Source: Butyrivibrio sp. NC2007
GTDB taxonomy: Bacteria > Bacillota > Clostridia > Lachnospirales > Lachnospiraceae
Assembly (NCBI RefSeq): GCF_000421405.1
Contig: NZ_ATWY01000006.1
Location: 152,223-216,222 of the forward strand
Direction of reading: 5' to 3'
DNA: 64,000 nucleotides
The notes under the pieces are model-generated. The model saw only the letters and a program-made list of their open reading frames with translations, did no database searches and had not been told where the DNA came from. Of the stretch, positions 49,765 through 59,185 are shown one piece after another. The translations under genes were made by a program, and so were the position numbers. How positions within the stretch are numbered: position 1 is the stretch's first letter; each line of letters begins with the position of its first letter.

Positions 49765-51828
49765 ATGAAAAATTATTCAAAGATCATCATTGCAAGGCTC
49801 ACGGTGCTCATCATGCTTGTTTGCTCCATCGGACTTTCTTTCAAAGTCGACGCACAGGCAGCTGATAACACCCTTCTCAACACCTATGGTGCACAGTACG
49901 GATATTCCGGAACATGTATCAATCTTTACCAGCTCAGAGACGCTAATCAGCTCAGTCTTTTAAAACAGCAGTACAACAGCATAACGCTTGAAAACGAGAT
50001 GAAGCCCGATGCACTTCTTGGAAATTCCGCAAGACTCATCAGTGTCAGCGAAGCCAAGAACAGAGGCTACTACATCCCTGACAGCTACAAGGAATCCTAC
50101 GTTCCGCAGATCAATTTCAGCACAGTCGATGAAGTCATGAAGATCTGCTACCAGAACGGTCTGAAGATGAGAGCTCACACGCTTGTTTGGCACTCTCAGA
50201 CACCAAGCTGGTTCTTCAGAAACGGATATAACGGAAACAGCTCTTTTGTCAATTCATCAACCATGGACGCCAGGCTTGAGATGTACGTTAAGACCGTGAT
50301 GAACCACGTCTACCTCAGCGATTACGGCAGTGTTGTCTATGCATGGGACGTTGCCAACGAAGTCATCCACGCCTCAAACTCAGGCTGGGAGGCAGTTTAC
50401 GGCAACAACAAGACAAACGCTTCTTATGTTAAAAAAGCTTTCAACTACGCCTACGACTGTCTCGATTATTTCGGTCTTACGGACTCGGTAAAGCTCTTTT
50501 ACAACGATTACAATACGTACATGGAAGTTAACAACGTAATCACACTTGTGAATTACATTAACCAGGGCAAAAAAGTCTGCGCCGGCATTGGAATGCAGTC
50601 GCACCTTGGAACGAACTTCCCTTCAGCAGATTCTTATGTAAGCGCCCTCAACTCCTTCTTAAAGGCAGGTTTTGAAGTTCAGATCACAGAGCTGGACATC
50701 ACCAACAAGGGCGATTCAGATATGGCAAACTACGCTTACAACCTCTTCAAAGGCATCAACAATGCCAAGAAGAACGGCGGTAAGATCACAGGCATCACAT
50801 GGTGGGGACTTTCAGACCAGACAACATGGATCAGCAATTCCGCTCCTCTTCTGTTCTCAAGACCCGGCCAGCCCAAGCAGGCCTACAGCAAAGTACTCCA
50901 GGCCTACACAGATGTCTTTGGCCAGGGCAGCAGCGTAACACCACAGCCCACACCTACACCACAGCCAAGCACTAAGACAGCTCACATCGACGATGGCTGG
51001 TATTATATCAAGAACACTCTTTCACAGAAGTACCTGTCAGTTGAGGGCAATCCTTCCTCAAGCTGGGCAAATGTATGCATCAGCAGCGGAACAGGCGTTG
51101 ACGGTCAGAAGTGGTACGTTGCAAACACATCAGACGGCTACATCACACTGACCACCATGCTCGGCAGCTACAGCCTCGATGTTTCCTACGGCGACGCGGC
51201 AGATGGCACCAATGTTGGAATTTACAGCAGTTATGACGGAGATCCACAGAAATTTGTGGTAAAAGAGACAGGAAATAGCGGAGTTTATACCATCGCAACC
51301 AAGTGCTCAAACGGAGCCAGCGGACTTGATGTTTATGAGAAAAAGACATCTGACGGCACCAACGTTTGCGAGTGGACCTACAACGGCGGCACAAACCAGC
51401 AGTGGTCCTTTGAAAAGGTAGATAACGGCTCATCTTCACAGCCCACACCTACTCCCGAGCCGGAGCCCACTCCTGAGCCCGAGCCGGAGCCCACTCCTGA
51501 GCCCGAGCCGGAGCCACAGCCAGATCCAACTCCTGTAGCATCCGGCCTTGAAGCAACAGCTTCCATCAACAGCTGGGGCAGCGGCTACCAGGTAAGCTTT
51601 AAGGTTACCAACAACACAGGAAACACAGTAAACAGCTGGACTCTCAAGGTTCCCACAAGCCAGCTCAACATGAACTCCTCCTGGAACGTTAATGTAACCA
51701 AGCAGGACAGCAACTACGTTATCACACCCGTTGACTGGAACAGAACCATTCCAAGCGGATCATCCGTAGAATTCGGCTGCATCGGCAGCGGCCAGATCGG
51801 CAACTCACTCTCTCTTACTATAGAGTGA
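49765..51828 (+). CDS. Secreted GH10 endo-xylanase with ricin-type lectin and CBM2-like modules
   Basis: This protein of about 687 residues has a signal peptide (RLTVLIMLVCSIGLSF, cut near AQAAD). The GH10 barrel (~35-390) has HTLVWHSQTPSWF, acid/base WDVANEVIHA and nucleophile VQITELDIT. After a Pro/Thr linker comes a ricin-type beta-trefoil (~405-555, with QKWYV and QQWSF). A Pro/Glu repeat linker (EPEPTPEPE) leads to a C-terminal ~95-residue CBM2-like module (SINSWGSGYQVSFKVTNNTG, TIPSGSSVEFGCIGSG). GGGGAAAATGT favours the ATG at 49765. It hydrolyses xylan outside the cell while its binding modules hold sugar or cellulose. A terminator follows. Confidence 0.95.
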   Translation: MKNYSKIIIARLTVLIMLVCSIGLSFKVDAQAADNTLLNTYGAQYGYSGTCINLYQLRDANQLSLLKQQYNSITLENEMKPDALLGNSARLISVSEAKNRGYYIPDSYKESYVPQINFSTVDEVMKICYQNGLKMRAHTLVWHSQTPSWFFRNGYNGNSSFVNSSTMDARLEMYVKTVMNHVYLSDYGSVVYAWDVANEVIHASNSGWEAVYGNNKTNASYVKKAFNYAYDCLDYFGLTDSVKLFYNDYNTYMEVNNVITLVNYINQGKKVCAGIGMQSHLGTNFPSADSYVSALNSFLKAGFEVQITELDITNKGDSDMANYAYNLFKGINNAKKNGGKITGITWWGLSDQTTWISNSAPLLFSRPGQPKQAYSKVLQAYTDVFGQGSSVTPQPTPTPQPSTKTAHIDDGWYYIKNTLSQKYLSVEGNPSSSWANVCISSGTGVDGQKWYVANTSDGYITLTTMLGSYSLDVSYGDAADGTNVGIYSSYDGDPQKFVVKETGNSGVYTIATKCSNGASGLDVYEKKTSDGTNVCEWTYNGGTNQQWSFEKVDNGSSSQPTPTPEPEPTPEPEPEPTPEPEPEPQPDPTPVASGLEATASINSWGSGYQVSFKVTNNTGNTVNSWTLKVPTSQLNMNSSWNVNVTKQDSNYVITPVDWNRTIPSGSSVEFGCIGSGQIGNSLSLTIE

Positions 51829-51854
51829 TTAACTTCATAGATCCTTCTTAGAAA

Positions 51855-51884
51855 GGCGCAGCCCTCCGGGGCTGCGCCTTTTCC
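51855..51884 (+). terminator. Terminator of xylanase gene
   Basis: GGCGCAGCCC (51855-51864) / GGGCTGCGCC (51869-51878) is followed by TTTT. The stem is identical to the one at 53052-53075, after the next gene. Confidence 0.92.
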
Positions 51885-51889
51885 TTGAG

Positions 51890-51962
51890 TCACCGGGTGA
51901 GTCACCGAGGACGTTTCACTTTGTCTCATTTTGAGTCAATGGGGACGGTTCTCTTTGACTCC
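51890..51962. repeat. GTCAnTGGGGACGG-family repeat
   Basis: GAGTCACCG occurs twice, then GAGTCAATGGGGACGG and TTCTCTTTGACTCC. It matches the copies at 33.8 kb and the arms of the 14.4-kb palindrome. Confidence 0.8.
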
Positions 51963-51967
51963 CTCAC

Positions 51968-52008
51968 CTTAAGGAAATCTTAAGAATTCTTCATAAAGTC
52001 TTAAAGAC
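51968..52008. promoter_or_regulatory. CTTAAGA direct repeats, site 2
   Basis: CTTAAGGAAAT and CTTAAGAATT are adjacent (11-bp step), with CTTAAAGACTTTTG about 21 bp on. This closely follows site 1 at 46090-46130. It lies ~135 bp before the Rpn-family gene. Confidence 0.45.
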
Positions 52009-52141
52009 TTTTGGTATGCTCATGTGATAATATCTCCTTTGTGCTCCTCTTGAGCACGTTCTATGGCACTTCGCCATCTATCATTCCAGGTATGCGCATA
52101 CATTGGATATCACAAAGGCAACACAAAGGAGGAATCAACAA

Positions 52142-53044
52142 TTGCCATCTAATTCAATAACGAGCCCCAAGTACAAAGACTCTGTCTTTAGAATGCTCTT
52201 TAACGACAAAAAAGAGCTTCTGTCACTCTACAATGCACTGAACAATTCAAACCACACAAACCCTGATGATATCATCATCAACACCATCGGCGACAGCACG
52301 TTCCTAAAGGTCAAGAATGACGTCTCATTCATCTTCAACTATGAGCTAAATGTATTCGAGCATCAGTCAACTCCATGCCCCAACATGCCACTGAGAGACC
52401 TGTTTTACGTTGCGAAACTCCTCAAGAAAATCACTCAGGAGGATGACTTGTACGCTTCCAAACTGGTCAAGATACCCACTCCGAAATTCTATGTCTTTTA
52501 CAACGGCACAGAACCCCTTCCGGATGAAAAGATCTATCGCCTCTCCGAACAATTTGAGAAGCAGACAGCAACTCCCGATATCGAGCTCACTGTCACAGTT
52601 CTCAACATCAACGAAGGCAACAATCAAAAGCTCATGGATGCCTGCAACACCCTAAAAAGCTATAGCATTTTCGTATCGCTCGTGAGAAAATATATAAAAG
52701 AGATACCGAAAGACATTGATGATAAAGAGGAAGAAATCAAGTCAGCTATTAATCATGCCATTCAGGATTGCATTGACCAGGACATCCTGAAAGCCTTTTT
52801 TGAAAAGCACAGAAGAGAGGTACAAGACATGACATATTGGGATTACAATGAAGAACTTCACAATAAAACTATTGCTACGGAAGCCACTGAGAAAGCAGCA
52901 TTAGAGATAATACGATTTGGACGTGAAGATGCTATACCAGACGAAAAGACCCGTCTCAGAATAAAAAGGCTTGGTTTATCCGATGCCACCATCGATGAAC
53001 TCTTCGCTCAGATTGATGCCGAAACCGCCAACTTAATACAATAA
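52142..53044 (+). CDS. Rpn-family recombination-promoting nuclease / putative transposase
   Basis: This protein of about 300 residues belongs to the Rpn (PD-(D/E)XK) family: SPKYKDSVFRMLFNDKKELL, LKVKNDVSFIFNYELNVFEH (Asp and Glu) with QSTPCPNMPLRDLFYVAKLL, and KFYVFYNGTEPLP. Rpn proteins are DNA endonucleases linked to recombination and phage defence. The frame has an ATG at 52103, but AAAGGAGG at 52125-52132 lies inside it, and a TTG follows nine bases later, so I place the start at TTG 52142. It sits between the xylanase and the accessory Sec operon, facing the latter. Confidence 0.87.
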   Translation: MPSNSITSPKYKDSVFRMLFNDKKELLSLYNALNNSNHTNPDDIIINTIGDSTFLKVKNDVSFIFNYELNVFEHQSTPCPNMPLRDLFYVAKLLKKITQEDDLYASKLVKIPTPKFYVFYNGTEPLPDEKIYRLSEQFEKQTATPDIELTVTVLNINEGNNQKLMDACNTLKSYSIFVSLVRKYIKEIPKDIDDKEEEIKSAINHAIQDCIDQDILKAFFEKHRREVQDMTYWDYNEELHNKTIATEATEKAALEIIRFGREDAIPDEKTRLRIKRLGLSDATIDELFAQIDAETANLIQ

Positions 53045-53051
53045 TAATTAA

Positions 53052-53079
53052 GGCGCAGCCCTACGGGGCTGCGCCATTT
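53052..53079. terminator. Bidirectional terminator between Rpn gene and gtfB
   Basis: GGCGCAGCCC-TACG-GGGCTGCGCC with ATTTTAA on the plus side lies between convergent genes. On the minus side the run is weaker (TTAATTATTATT). Confidence 0.88.
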
Positions 53080-53087
53080 TAATGCAT

Positions 53088-54413
53088 TTAGATTTTCAAA
53101 AATTCATTATAACTCTCTTTCGTCTCACTCATAGCATGGGCGTGCTGTTGTTCTATAAGCTCCCTGCGCAGCTCTTCATCCTCAGCAGCTTTCTTAAGTG
53201 TTTCCGTGAGCAGTTCATAGTCACCTGCCTTAAACCTCAGCTGCTCTGATACAACATGATCATTGTGCATCACATCCTTAAAGGCCAGAATCAGATGATT
53301 ATGTAAGAATGCTCTCTCTCCGGCTCCCAGTATCTCCTTGCCACGGTTTATATCAAGCATGAAATCACAGTTTTCAAACAGCTCCGTTGCTCTCTTTTCG
53401 CGAACATTGGGATAGAGCCTTACGTTTTCGTAGCGGTCCAGAGACAAGAGCTTATTGCTCATCTCCGTAACTGCTGCCACGTGTATCATAAAGTCAGGCA
53501 GCGCTTTAATAATGTCCTCCAGGTTCTCCACATCATCTGAATTGGTAAAGATCACCACTTCCTTTTTTCCGGTATTCTCTTTCTTGAAATCATAATGATA
53601 GCCAAGAAGACCGTATTTTCCTTTATCCAAATTCAGGCTTTCCATACGTTCAAAGACCCGGCGATACATGACGGCTATCTTTTTGGTCCTGCAGTCCTTA
53701 TTATTAAAGATATTCTTCATATTCTGGGGAATATCATCCTTTATACCCTCCTGCCAGAAAAGGACATCATTTCCGGAAATTCCCTGTTGCTGCAGCTTTT
53801 CAGACACAAAGAAAGGTGTTGAAAGAGAATTGTATAAGATCCTGTCAAGATCATAACCTCTCTCCTTAAGATAATAGACAACGAAATCAGTCTTGTTCTT
53901 AAAGAACACTTCGTTTTTGTCTTTCTTAAGGATTATGTGACCGGTGGCAAAATTCTCCACGATTTTTTCTTTTCCATCCTGGTCAAAGTAGGTCTTAAAG
54001 AGCATCTTCTCATTGTTAAGGGTAGTTCTTGCAAAGCACCTACCAAAGCGGTTGTAATGATCTGACCACCTGACTTTCCCTGCCTCATCCACCTCATCAA
54101 CTATCCTGATAAATCTCTTTTCCTTGGGCTCAGCATAATAAACTCTGGATCTGATAGTATTATTTTCATAAATAATTGCATTGCCTGCATCAGATTTTAT
54201 CTCCTGATGGGATGGTCGCTCAAGACGACTAAAAAACAGAGGCTTGCCTTCAGCCTTATAATCCCCAATATAATAGCTGTATGGTGACTCTACTCCCTCA
54301 GGATGGAAGCCATCGTACAGTACACTGATGGCAGGACAGTCAAACTGACAGTTCTTTATGGATTCTATCAGTTTCTCCGAATAATTGTTTATCTGATCTG
54401 CAAGAATTATCAT
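53088..54413 (-). CDS. gtfB: Accessory Sec glycosylation protein GtfB
   Basis: This 441-residue protein opens MIILADQINNYSEKLIESIK, typical of GtfB. It has FFSRLERPSHQEIKSDAGNA, RVYYAEPKEKRFIRIVDEVD and, near the C-terminus, YPNVREKRATELFENCDFML and DINRGKEILGAGERAFLHNH. It is the substrate-binding chaperone half of the GtfA-GtfB enzyme that puts the first GlcNAc on Ser/Thr of serine-rich repeat proteins in the cytoplasm. Its start overlaps the gtfA stop by 4 bp. It is the last gene of the operon and is followed by a hairpin. Confidence 0.93.
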   Translation of the reverse strand: MIILADQINNYSEKLIESIKNCQFDCPAISVLYDGFHPEGVESPYSYYIGDYKAEGKPLFFSRLERPSHQEIKSDAGNAIIYENNTIRSRVYYAEPKEKRFIRIVDEVDEAGKVRWSDHYNRFGRCFARTTLNNEKMLFKTYFDQDGKEKIVENFATGHIILKKDKNEVFFKNKTDFVVYYLKERGYDLDRILYNSLSTPFFVSEKLQQQGISGNDVLFWQEGIKDDIPQNMKNIFNNKDCRTKKIAVMYRRVFERMESLNLDKGKYGLLGYHYDFKKENTGKKEVVIFTNSDDVENLEDIIKALPDFMIHVAAVTEMSNKLLSLDRYENVRLYPNVREKRATELFENCDFMLDINRGKEILGAGERAFLHNHLILAFKDVMHNDHVVSEQLRFKAGDYELLTETLKKAAEDEELRRELIEQQHAHAMSETKESYNEFLKI

Positions 54414-55942
54414 AATTCCTCCAAAAGCGTCTTCATTTTCTTTTCAATCTTCTCTGTCAGGAAATCTTCAGCGATTATATAAGAGTGCATGGAGAATTCC
54501 GACACATGATCCTCGTTAAAGAGCTTATCTATCCTGTCAGCAAATTCCAAGATCAGAGCCTTGCTGTCAAGAACCTCATCCTTAGTGTATGGTATTAGAT
54601 ACCCGTTTTTGCCATCCTCAATAAAAGTCTGATTGCCATAGGGCACATCAAGCCCGATCATGGGAAGTCCCGAGCCAACTGCCTCCATAAGAGAAAGGCC
54701 AAAGCCCTCGCTGGTAGAACCTGCGATATATCCGCTGTAATCTTTGTATAGCTCATCCATCTTTTGGTGGCCCCTGAGCTTTATATAGTCTCCGGCATTG
54801 TTCTCCTTTATGATATCAGTTATTCTTTTCTCCTCAACGCCCCTTCCAAAAATATCGAGGGTCAGGTCCGGTACTTTTTTCCTTGCCTCCACCACTGCTC
54901 TGACAATCCAGTCTATATGTTTCTCAGGAGCAAGACGGGAAACAGTACATAGCGCATGGGTCTTTCTTGCATTCTCGGGGCGTCTGAGTTTATCGAGACT
55001 TCCAACAGGGATTGCCACAATTTTGGGCTTCCTGTCAAAATACTTTTTGAACTGCCTTTCCATATTCTCTTTCTGTTTCTCAGTGGATGTGATAAAGAAA
55101 TCCACCTCTTCCGAATGATGAAAAGGATATTCATAAAAATTATTCCAAAGGATATTATCCTCGTCAGTCATGTTCTCGCTGAAGTGCTCAGCATGTATAA
55201 CTACTCCAAGCTTGTGGTTTCCGCGACATTTGAATATTGCCTGTCCCATAAGCGTTGTCCTGTCAGCAATTATGATATCGCCATCCTCCATGGGGAGTCT
55301 CTTCATGAAATCCTCAGCAAGTTCCATCTTGGAGTAAAAGATTTTATCAGGAAACTTGTATAGACAGCTCTTTTCCCACATATCTTTATTAGAGGTATAA
55401 GTAAGATATTCTTCAAAGGCTGTAGAACCGTCTCTGTTAAAGAATCTTCGCATATATACCCTGGCCTGCCCCTCAAAAGGCGCTGAGTACTCAGAAAAAA
55501 CCTTTCCGGAGGTATAATAATCTGTCCTTATAAGGAATCCTTCGTCAACAAATTCTACCTTACACACCTTATCCGGATTGGTCCTTGAAAAAAAGACAGT
55601 CAGGAACCTGTTATCTTCCTTATAGACATACTGCTTCTTCGCAGGGGATAAAACATTTATCGTGTAATCACCTGCGGGAAAAGAAGGTGCGATATCCTCC
55701 TCTTTAAGAGAGCATGGTTCAATAGTAAAATCCGTGTAAAACTCGTAAAGCCAGATGACCTCATCGTCCTCAAAATACAATGCCTGTGTCATTTCCTGGA
55801 TGTTGTCTCCACGCATGATATCTGTAAAGATAAATTTTGCGGGGATTCCAAGTTCCCTGAGTATCTTTCCTCTGTATGACTGGGCATATTCAACGCCGCT
55901 GCTGGCCCAGCCAATTCCCTGATTGATGTTGTAAACAGTCAT
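54410..55942 (-). CDS. gtfA: Accessory Sec O-GlcNAc transferase GtfA
   Basis: This protein of about 510 residues starts MTVYNINQGIGWASSGVEYA, the GtfA signature, with an N-terminal R-fold and a GT-B catalytic half: CTVSRLAPEKHIDWIVRAVV, DIFGRGVEEKRI, YKDYSGYIAGSTSEGFGLSL then MEAVGSGLPMIGLDVPYGNQ. The Glu pair in STSEGFGLSLMEA contacts the sugar nucleotide. It transfers GlcNAc from UDP-GlcNAc to the serine-rich adhesin. The in-frame ATG at 55957 is only five codons upstream; I prefer 55942 because GtfA proteins begin M(T/S)(V/I)YN. It lies 18 bp after secA2. Confidence 0.94.
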   Translation of the reverse strand: MTVYNINQGIGWASSGVEYAQSYRGKILRELGIPAKFIFTDIMRGDNIQEMTQALYFEDDEVIWLYEFYTDFTIEPCSLKEEDIAPSFPAGDYTINVLSPAKKQYVYKEDNRFLTVFFSRTNPDKVCKVEFVDEGFLIRTDYYTSGKVFSEYSAPFEGQARVYMRRFFNRDGSTAFEEYLTYTSNKDMWEKSCLYKFPDKIFYSKMELAEDFMKRLPMEDGDIIIADRTTLMGQAIFKCRGNHKLGVVIHAEHFSENMTDEDNILWNNFYEYPFHHSEEVDFFITSTEKQKENMERQFKKYFDRKPKIVAIPVGSLDKLRRPENARKTHALCTVSRLAPEKHIDWIVRAVVEARKKVPDLTLDIFGRGVEEKRITDIIKENNAGDYIKLRGHQKMDELYKDYSGYIAGSTSEGFGLSLMEAVGSGLPMIGLDVPYGNQTFIEDGKNGYLIPYTKDEVLDSKALILEFADRIDKLFNEDHVSEFSMHSYIIAEDFLTEKIEKKMKTLLEEL

Positions 55943-55960
55943 TTTCACTGCCCCCATGTT

Positions 55961-58294
55961 TTATGGATTAATAACCTTTATTTTGCCGTCTTTGATTTCC
56001 TGAAGCTCGCCCAGAAGGATATTGCGCATCATTCCAACCTTGACGTTCTCTACCATCCTCATGAATGAAGCGTGAGCTTCCTTGTGATATTCATACATGA
56101 TATTTCTCTGGGCATAGGACCTTCCACTGATGGAAAGTCTTAGCTGCTGCATATAGTCAACCTGTTCTATCCAATTGTCGTCCAGAGCCTTCAGAGTCAT
56201 TATCTTATAAAAATATACTTTTTGCATATCACTTTTCAGTTTCCCTATCTGATCTTCCAGTCTCGATTTTGAAACATCCATGAGATATTTTTTCAGGCTC
56301 TTTTTGTCATGCATATCATTTTCATTAGGTCTCGATTTAATGTCGTAGCATATATGGTCAAGTATGAAACGCACCACATCAGCTACAGCAGGCATCTTCT
56401 TATATTCTTTAAGGAACTCGTCTATCACATGCTCCTGTACGCCAAGAAGATACTCCTCATCCATGTTCTCCATATCTATTATACTATTCCTCAAGGAATA
56501 AATAAGGGTCCTCTGGATTTTGCTGCTCTCAGCAAACTGGGTGGTGTTTTCTCTGCCTTCTTTTCCAGCAAGCTCACAGTTTCTCTGTGCCTTACGGATC
56601 TGAAACGCCAGCCATCTGGTCTTCACCTGACCACTGCCTCTCTCAGCAAGGTCCTGTAGCTTCTCTGCACCATAGTCCTTTACCAGCTGGTCTTCAAGTG
56701 ATGTATAGAAAATACTGGTACCGTTATCTCCCTGCCTTCCGGAACGTCCCCTGGCCTGTTTCTCTGACCTGAGGTTTGCAGCTATTCCAACGCCTATGAC
56801 GGCAAGACCACCCAGATCATTAACGCCTTCACCAAGTCTTATATCTGTCCCCCTACCAGCCACTGATGTGGCGATAGTCACAGCTCCACGCTGCCCGGCT
56901 TCTTTTATTATGTCAGCCTCCTTGGCCACATTGTAGGCATTGAGCACATTGTGAGGAATGCCCTTTTTTAGAAGCTTGTCAGAACATTCCTGCGAAACAT
57001 CAATAGCATCGGCAATAAGGAGCACAGGCCTGCCTTCCTCATGAATCTTTTCAGTTTCCAAAAGTGCTGCATCAATCTGATCTCTTTTGTTGTAAAAACA
57101 AAGGTTCCTGAGGTCTTTCCTTCGCACCGGTTTATAAGTCGGGATTCTCACCACATCAAGTCCATAGACATCCATAAACTCAGCTGTATCATCGGCAGCG
57201 GTTCCTGACATTCCCGCAATCTTTGGGAACAGGTTGAAGAGAGCCTGATAGGTGATAGATGCCATAGCTCTGCTCTCCTGTGTTATCTCAACATGTTCCT
57301 TTGCTTCGATTGCCTGGTGCTGTCCCTGCCTGAGCTTGGTGTTCTCTAAGATTCTTCCGGAGCTGGCATCCAAGAGTTTGATCTTACCATCCTCTATCAG
57401 ATAATCTTTCTGTGAAATGTTCAGCATATGTGCTCTCAGTGCCAGAATAATGTGCCTTACCAGCTCAAAGTTTTCCTCTGCAAAGAGGTCCTCCTTGGAG
57501 TAAAAGAGCTGTGCCTTATCTATACCCACATCGGTCAGATATACCTTTTTGCGCTTTTCGTCAACCTCATAGTCCCCTTCACTTAAGGTAGTCACAAACA
57601 AATCAGCTGTCTCGTACATGTTTGAAAGAACTCTTGGGGCTCCTGAAATAACAAGAGGCATCTGTGCACTATCTAAAAGTACTGCGTCAGCTTCATCAAT
57701 TATGACGTAATAATATGGACGCAGGAACCTGTCGTTTTTAGTTTCCCCCAGGTTTTCCGTCAGATAGTCAAAACCTAGTGCACCATTTGTAGTGTACAGG
57801 ATATCAGCTGCATAAGCTGCCTTTTTTTCTTCAAGAGTAAGCATTTCAGCCATATCCTCTTTTACACCAACACTTGTAGTAAGTCCCATGAACTTAAACA
57901 GTTCGCCCATCTGCTTGCCGTCACGGCATGCCAGATAGTTGTTCATGGTGACCAGTATGGTGCTCTTTCCGGTAAGGGCATTTAAGTACAGCGGCATTGC
58001 TGCCACAAGGGTCTTGCCTTCTCCGGTCTTCATCTCAGCTATCTTGCCCTGATGCAGCGCAATAGCACCAAGAACCTGCACATCTCTTGGATACATGCCC
58101 AGTACCCTGTCAGCAGCCTCACGAATCGCAGCATAGGCATCGATCATTATCTTATCAAGACTCTCACCCTTATTAAGCCTTTCCTTAAAAGTGGCAGTTA
58201 AACCGCTCAGCTCACTTTCAGACAAGGCTTTCATTTTCGATGCCAATTTATTTATTTTTTTCAGGATTTTGTTGTAGGACTTTATCTTTTTCAT
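55961..58294 (-). CDS. secA2: Accessory Sec translocase ATPase SecA2
   Basis: This 777-residue SecA-like motor has Walker A EMKTGEGKTLVAAMPLYLNA (near residue 92), Walker B YVIIDEADAVLLDSAQMPLV, VTIATSVAGRGTDIRLGEGV and KQARGRSGRQGD of the second motor half. It is shorter than housekeeping SecA (usually ~840-900) and lacks the C-terminal zinc-binding tail, as expected for the SecA2 of accessory Sec systems. It drives export of the glycosylated serine-rich protein through SecY2. It lies between asp3 (6 bp) and gtfA in the canonical gene order. Confidence 0.95.
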   Translation of the reverse strand: MKKIKSYNKILKKINKLASKMKALSESELSGLTATFKERLNKGESLDKIMIDAYAAIREAADRVLGMYPRDVQVLGAIALHQGKIAEMKTGEGKTLVAAMPLYLNALTGKSTILVTMNNYLACRDGKQMGELFKFMGLTTSVGVKEDMAEMLTLEEKKAAYAADILYTTNGALGFDYLTENLGETKNDRFLRPYYYVIIDEADAVLLDSAQMPLVISGAPRVLSNMYETADLFVTTLSEGDYEVDEKRKKVYLTDVGIDKAQLFYSKEDLFAEENFELVRHIILALRAHMLNISQKDYLIEDGKIKLLDASSGRILENTKLRQGQHQAIEAKEHVEITQESRAMASITYQALFNLFPKIAGMSGTAADDTAEFMDVYGLDVVRIPTYKPVRRKDLRNLCFYNKRDQIDAALLETEKIHEEGRPVLLIADAIDVSQECSDKLLKKGIPHNVLNAYNVAKEADIIKEAGQRGAVTIATSVAGRGTDIRLGEGVNDLGGLAVIGVGIAANLRSEKQARGRSGRQGDNGTSIFYTSLEDQLVKDYGAEKLQDLAERGSGQVKTRWLAFQIRKAQRNCELAGKEGRENTTQFAESSKIQRTLIYSLRNSIIDMENMDEEYLLGVQEHVIDEFLKEYKKMPAVADVVRFILDHICYDIKSRPNENDMHDKKSLKKYLMDVSKSRLEDQIGKLKSDMQKVYFYKIMTLKALDDNWIEQVDYMQQLRLSISGRSYAQRNIMYEYHKEAHASFMRMVENVKVGMMRNILLGELQEIKDGKIKVINP

Positions 58295-58300
58295 AAATGA

Positions 58301-59185
58301 TTATGTGAATTTGCCTTTAAAAAGTCTTCCTGTCTTGTCGCTTAAGGGATCCATGAGGGATTTTACCAGATCATTCTTTTGCCCTTTGTTTTCCCCATAC
58401 ACTATATTTTCCAACCTGCCTTTAAGCTTTCTTGAGGAGCTTCCATATGTATAGAGTTTTACATTTTTGCCCAGACGATTGGCAAATATTGCAGCACTCT
58501 CATTGGATTTTTCGCCATAGCCTATGACGGCAATCTCTTCCTGTCTGGTGTCCAGCTGAAGTCCATCTATGACGCTGCTGTTCAGGGCAATGGCGTCAGC
58601 TCCCTCGCAGGTCAGTATCACACGATTCCTGAACCTGAGAAGAATCCGTTCCCGGGGGAGAATATAACTGCTTCCTGTAGGCTCAAGTACTATGATGTAC
58701 AAGCAGGCGTCCGGATCTATAATTCTGACATTCTTTTCAGCTTTAGATTTCTTCTGAATCTCGATATGATGAAATATCAGTTCCTTTGCACCGGCATTTA
58801 TGAGCTCAAGATCATAGGCAAATGCCCCCTTGGGGCACTCCAGCTCAGCAGTACTATCATCTATGAAGACTATTCCTGCCTCCTCACCCTGTCGGTCTAA
58901 AAACCTGAATCTGAGTTTTACGCTGCCTTCAGGTTTATAGCGTACATAGCTTCTGATCTCGTACTTCTCTCCCTCTTCAAGAATCGGAAGCTGTGGCTCA
59001 TGTCTTTTCGCCTGATAATTGAGATCTGACTGCCACTTTCTGATGACACTACCCGGAGGCATTAGTAAATTAGAGAAATTCACCGTTCCATCAGGTTCAA
59101 AAACAATGCTGCTGCCATAAAGGTAGGAGTCAGATGCCAGATTGTCCCAGCGAACTGAGTATATTATGGAGTTTTCTGCCTTCAT
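58301..59185 (-). CDS. asp3: Accessory Sec protein Asp3
   Basis: This 294-residue protein has an N-terminal ~150 residues with Asp3 features: IIYSVRWDNLASDSYLYGSS, NFSNLLMPPGSVIRKWQSDL and EGEKYEIRSYVRYKPEGSVK, then AFAYDLELINAGAKELIFHH. The C-terminal half (CLYIIVLEPTGSSYILPRER, then EEIAVIGYGEKSNESAAIFA) looks like a separate alpha/beta domain. By family, Asp3 binds Asp1 and Asp2 and the unfolded substrate at the membrane. Its start overlaps the asp2 stop by 4 bp. Confidence 0.9.
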   Translation of the reverse strand: MKAENSIIYSVRWDNLASDSYLYGSSIVFEPDGTVNFSNLLMPPGSVIRKWQSDLNYQAKRHEPQLPILEEGEKYEIRSYVRYKPEGSVKLRFRFLDRQGEEAGIVFIDDSTAELECPKGAFAYDLELINAGAKELIFHHIEIQKKSKAEKNVRIIDPDACLYIIVLEPTGSSYILPRERILLRFRNRVILTCEGADAIALNSSVIDGLQLDTRQEEIAVIGYGEKSNESAAIFANRLGKNVKLYTYGSSSRKLKGRLENIVYGENKGQKNDLVKSLMDPLSDKTGRLFKGKFT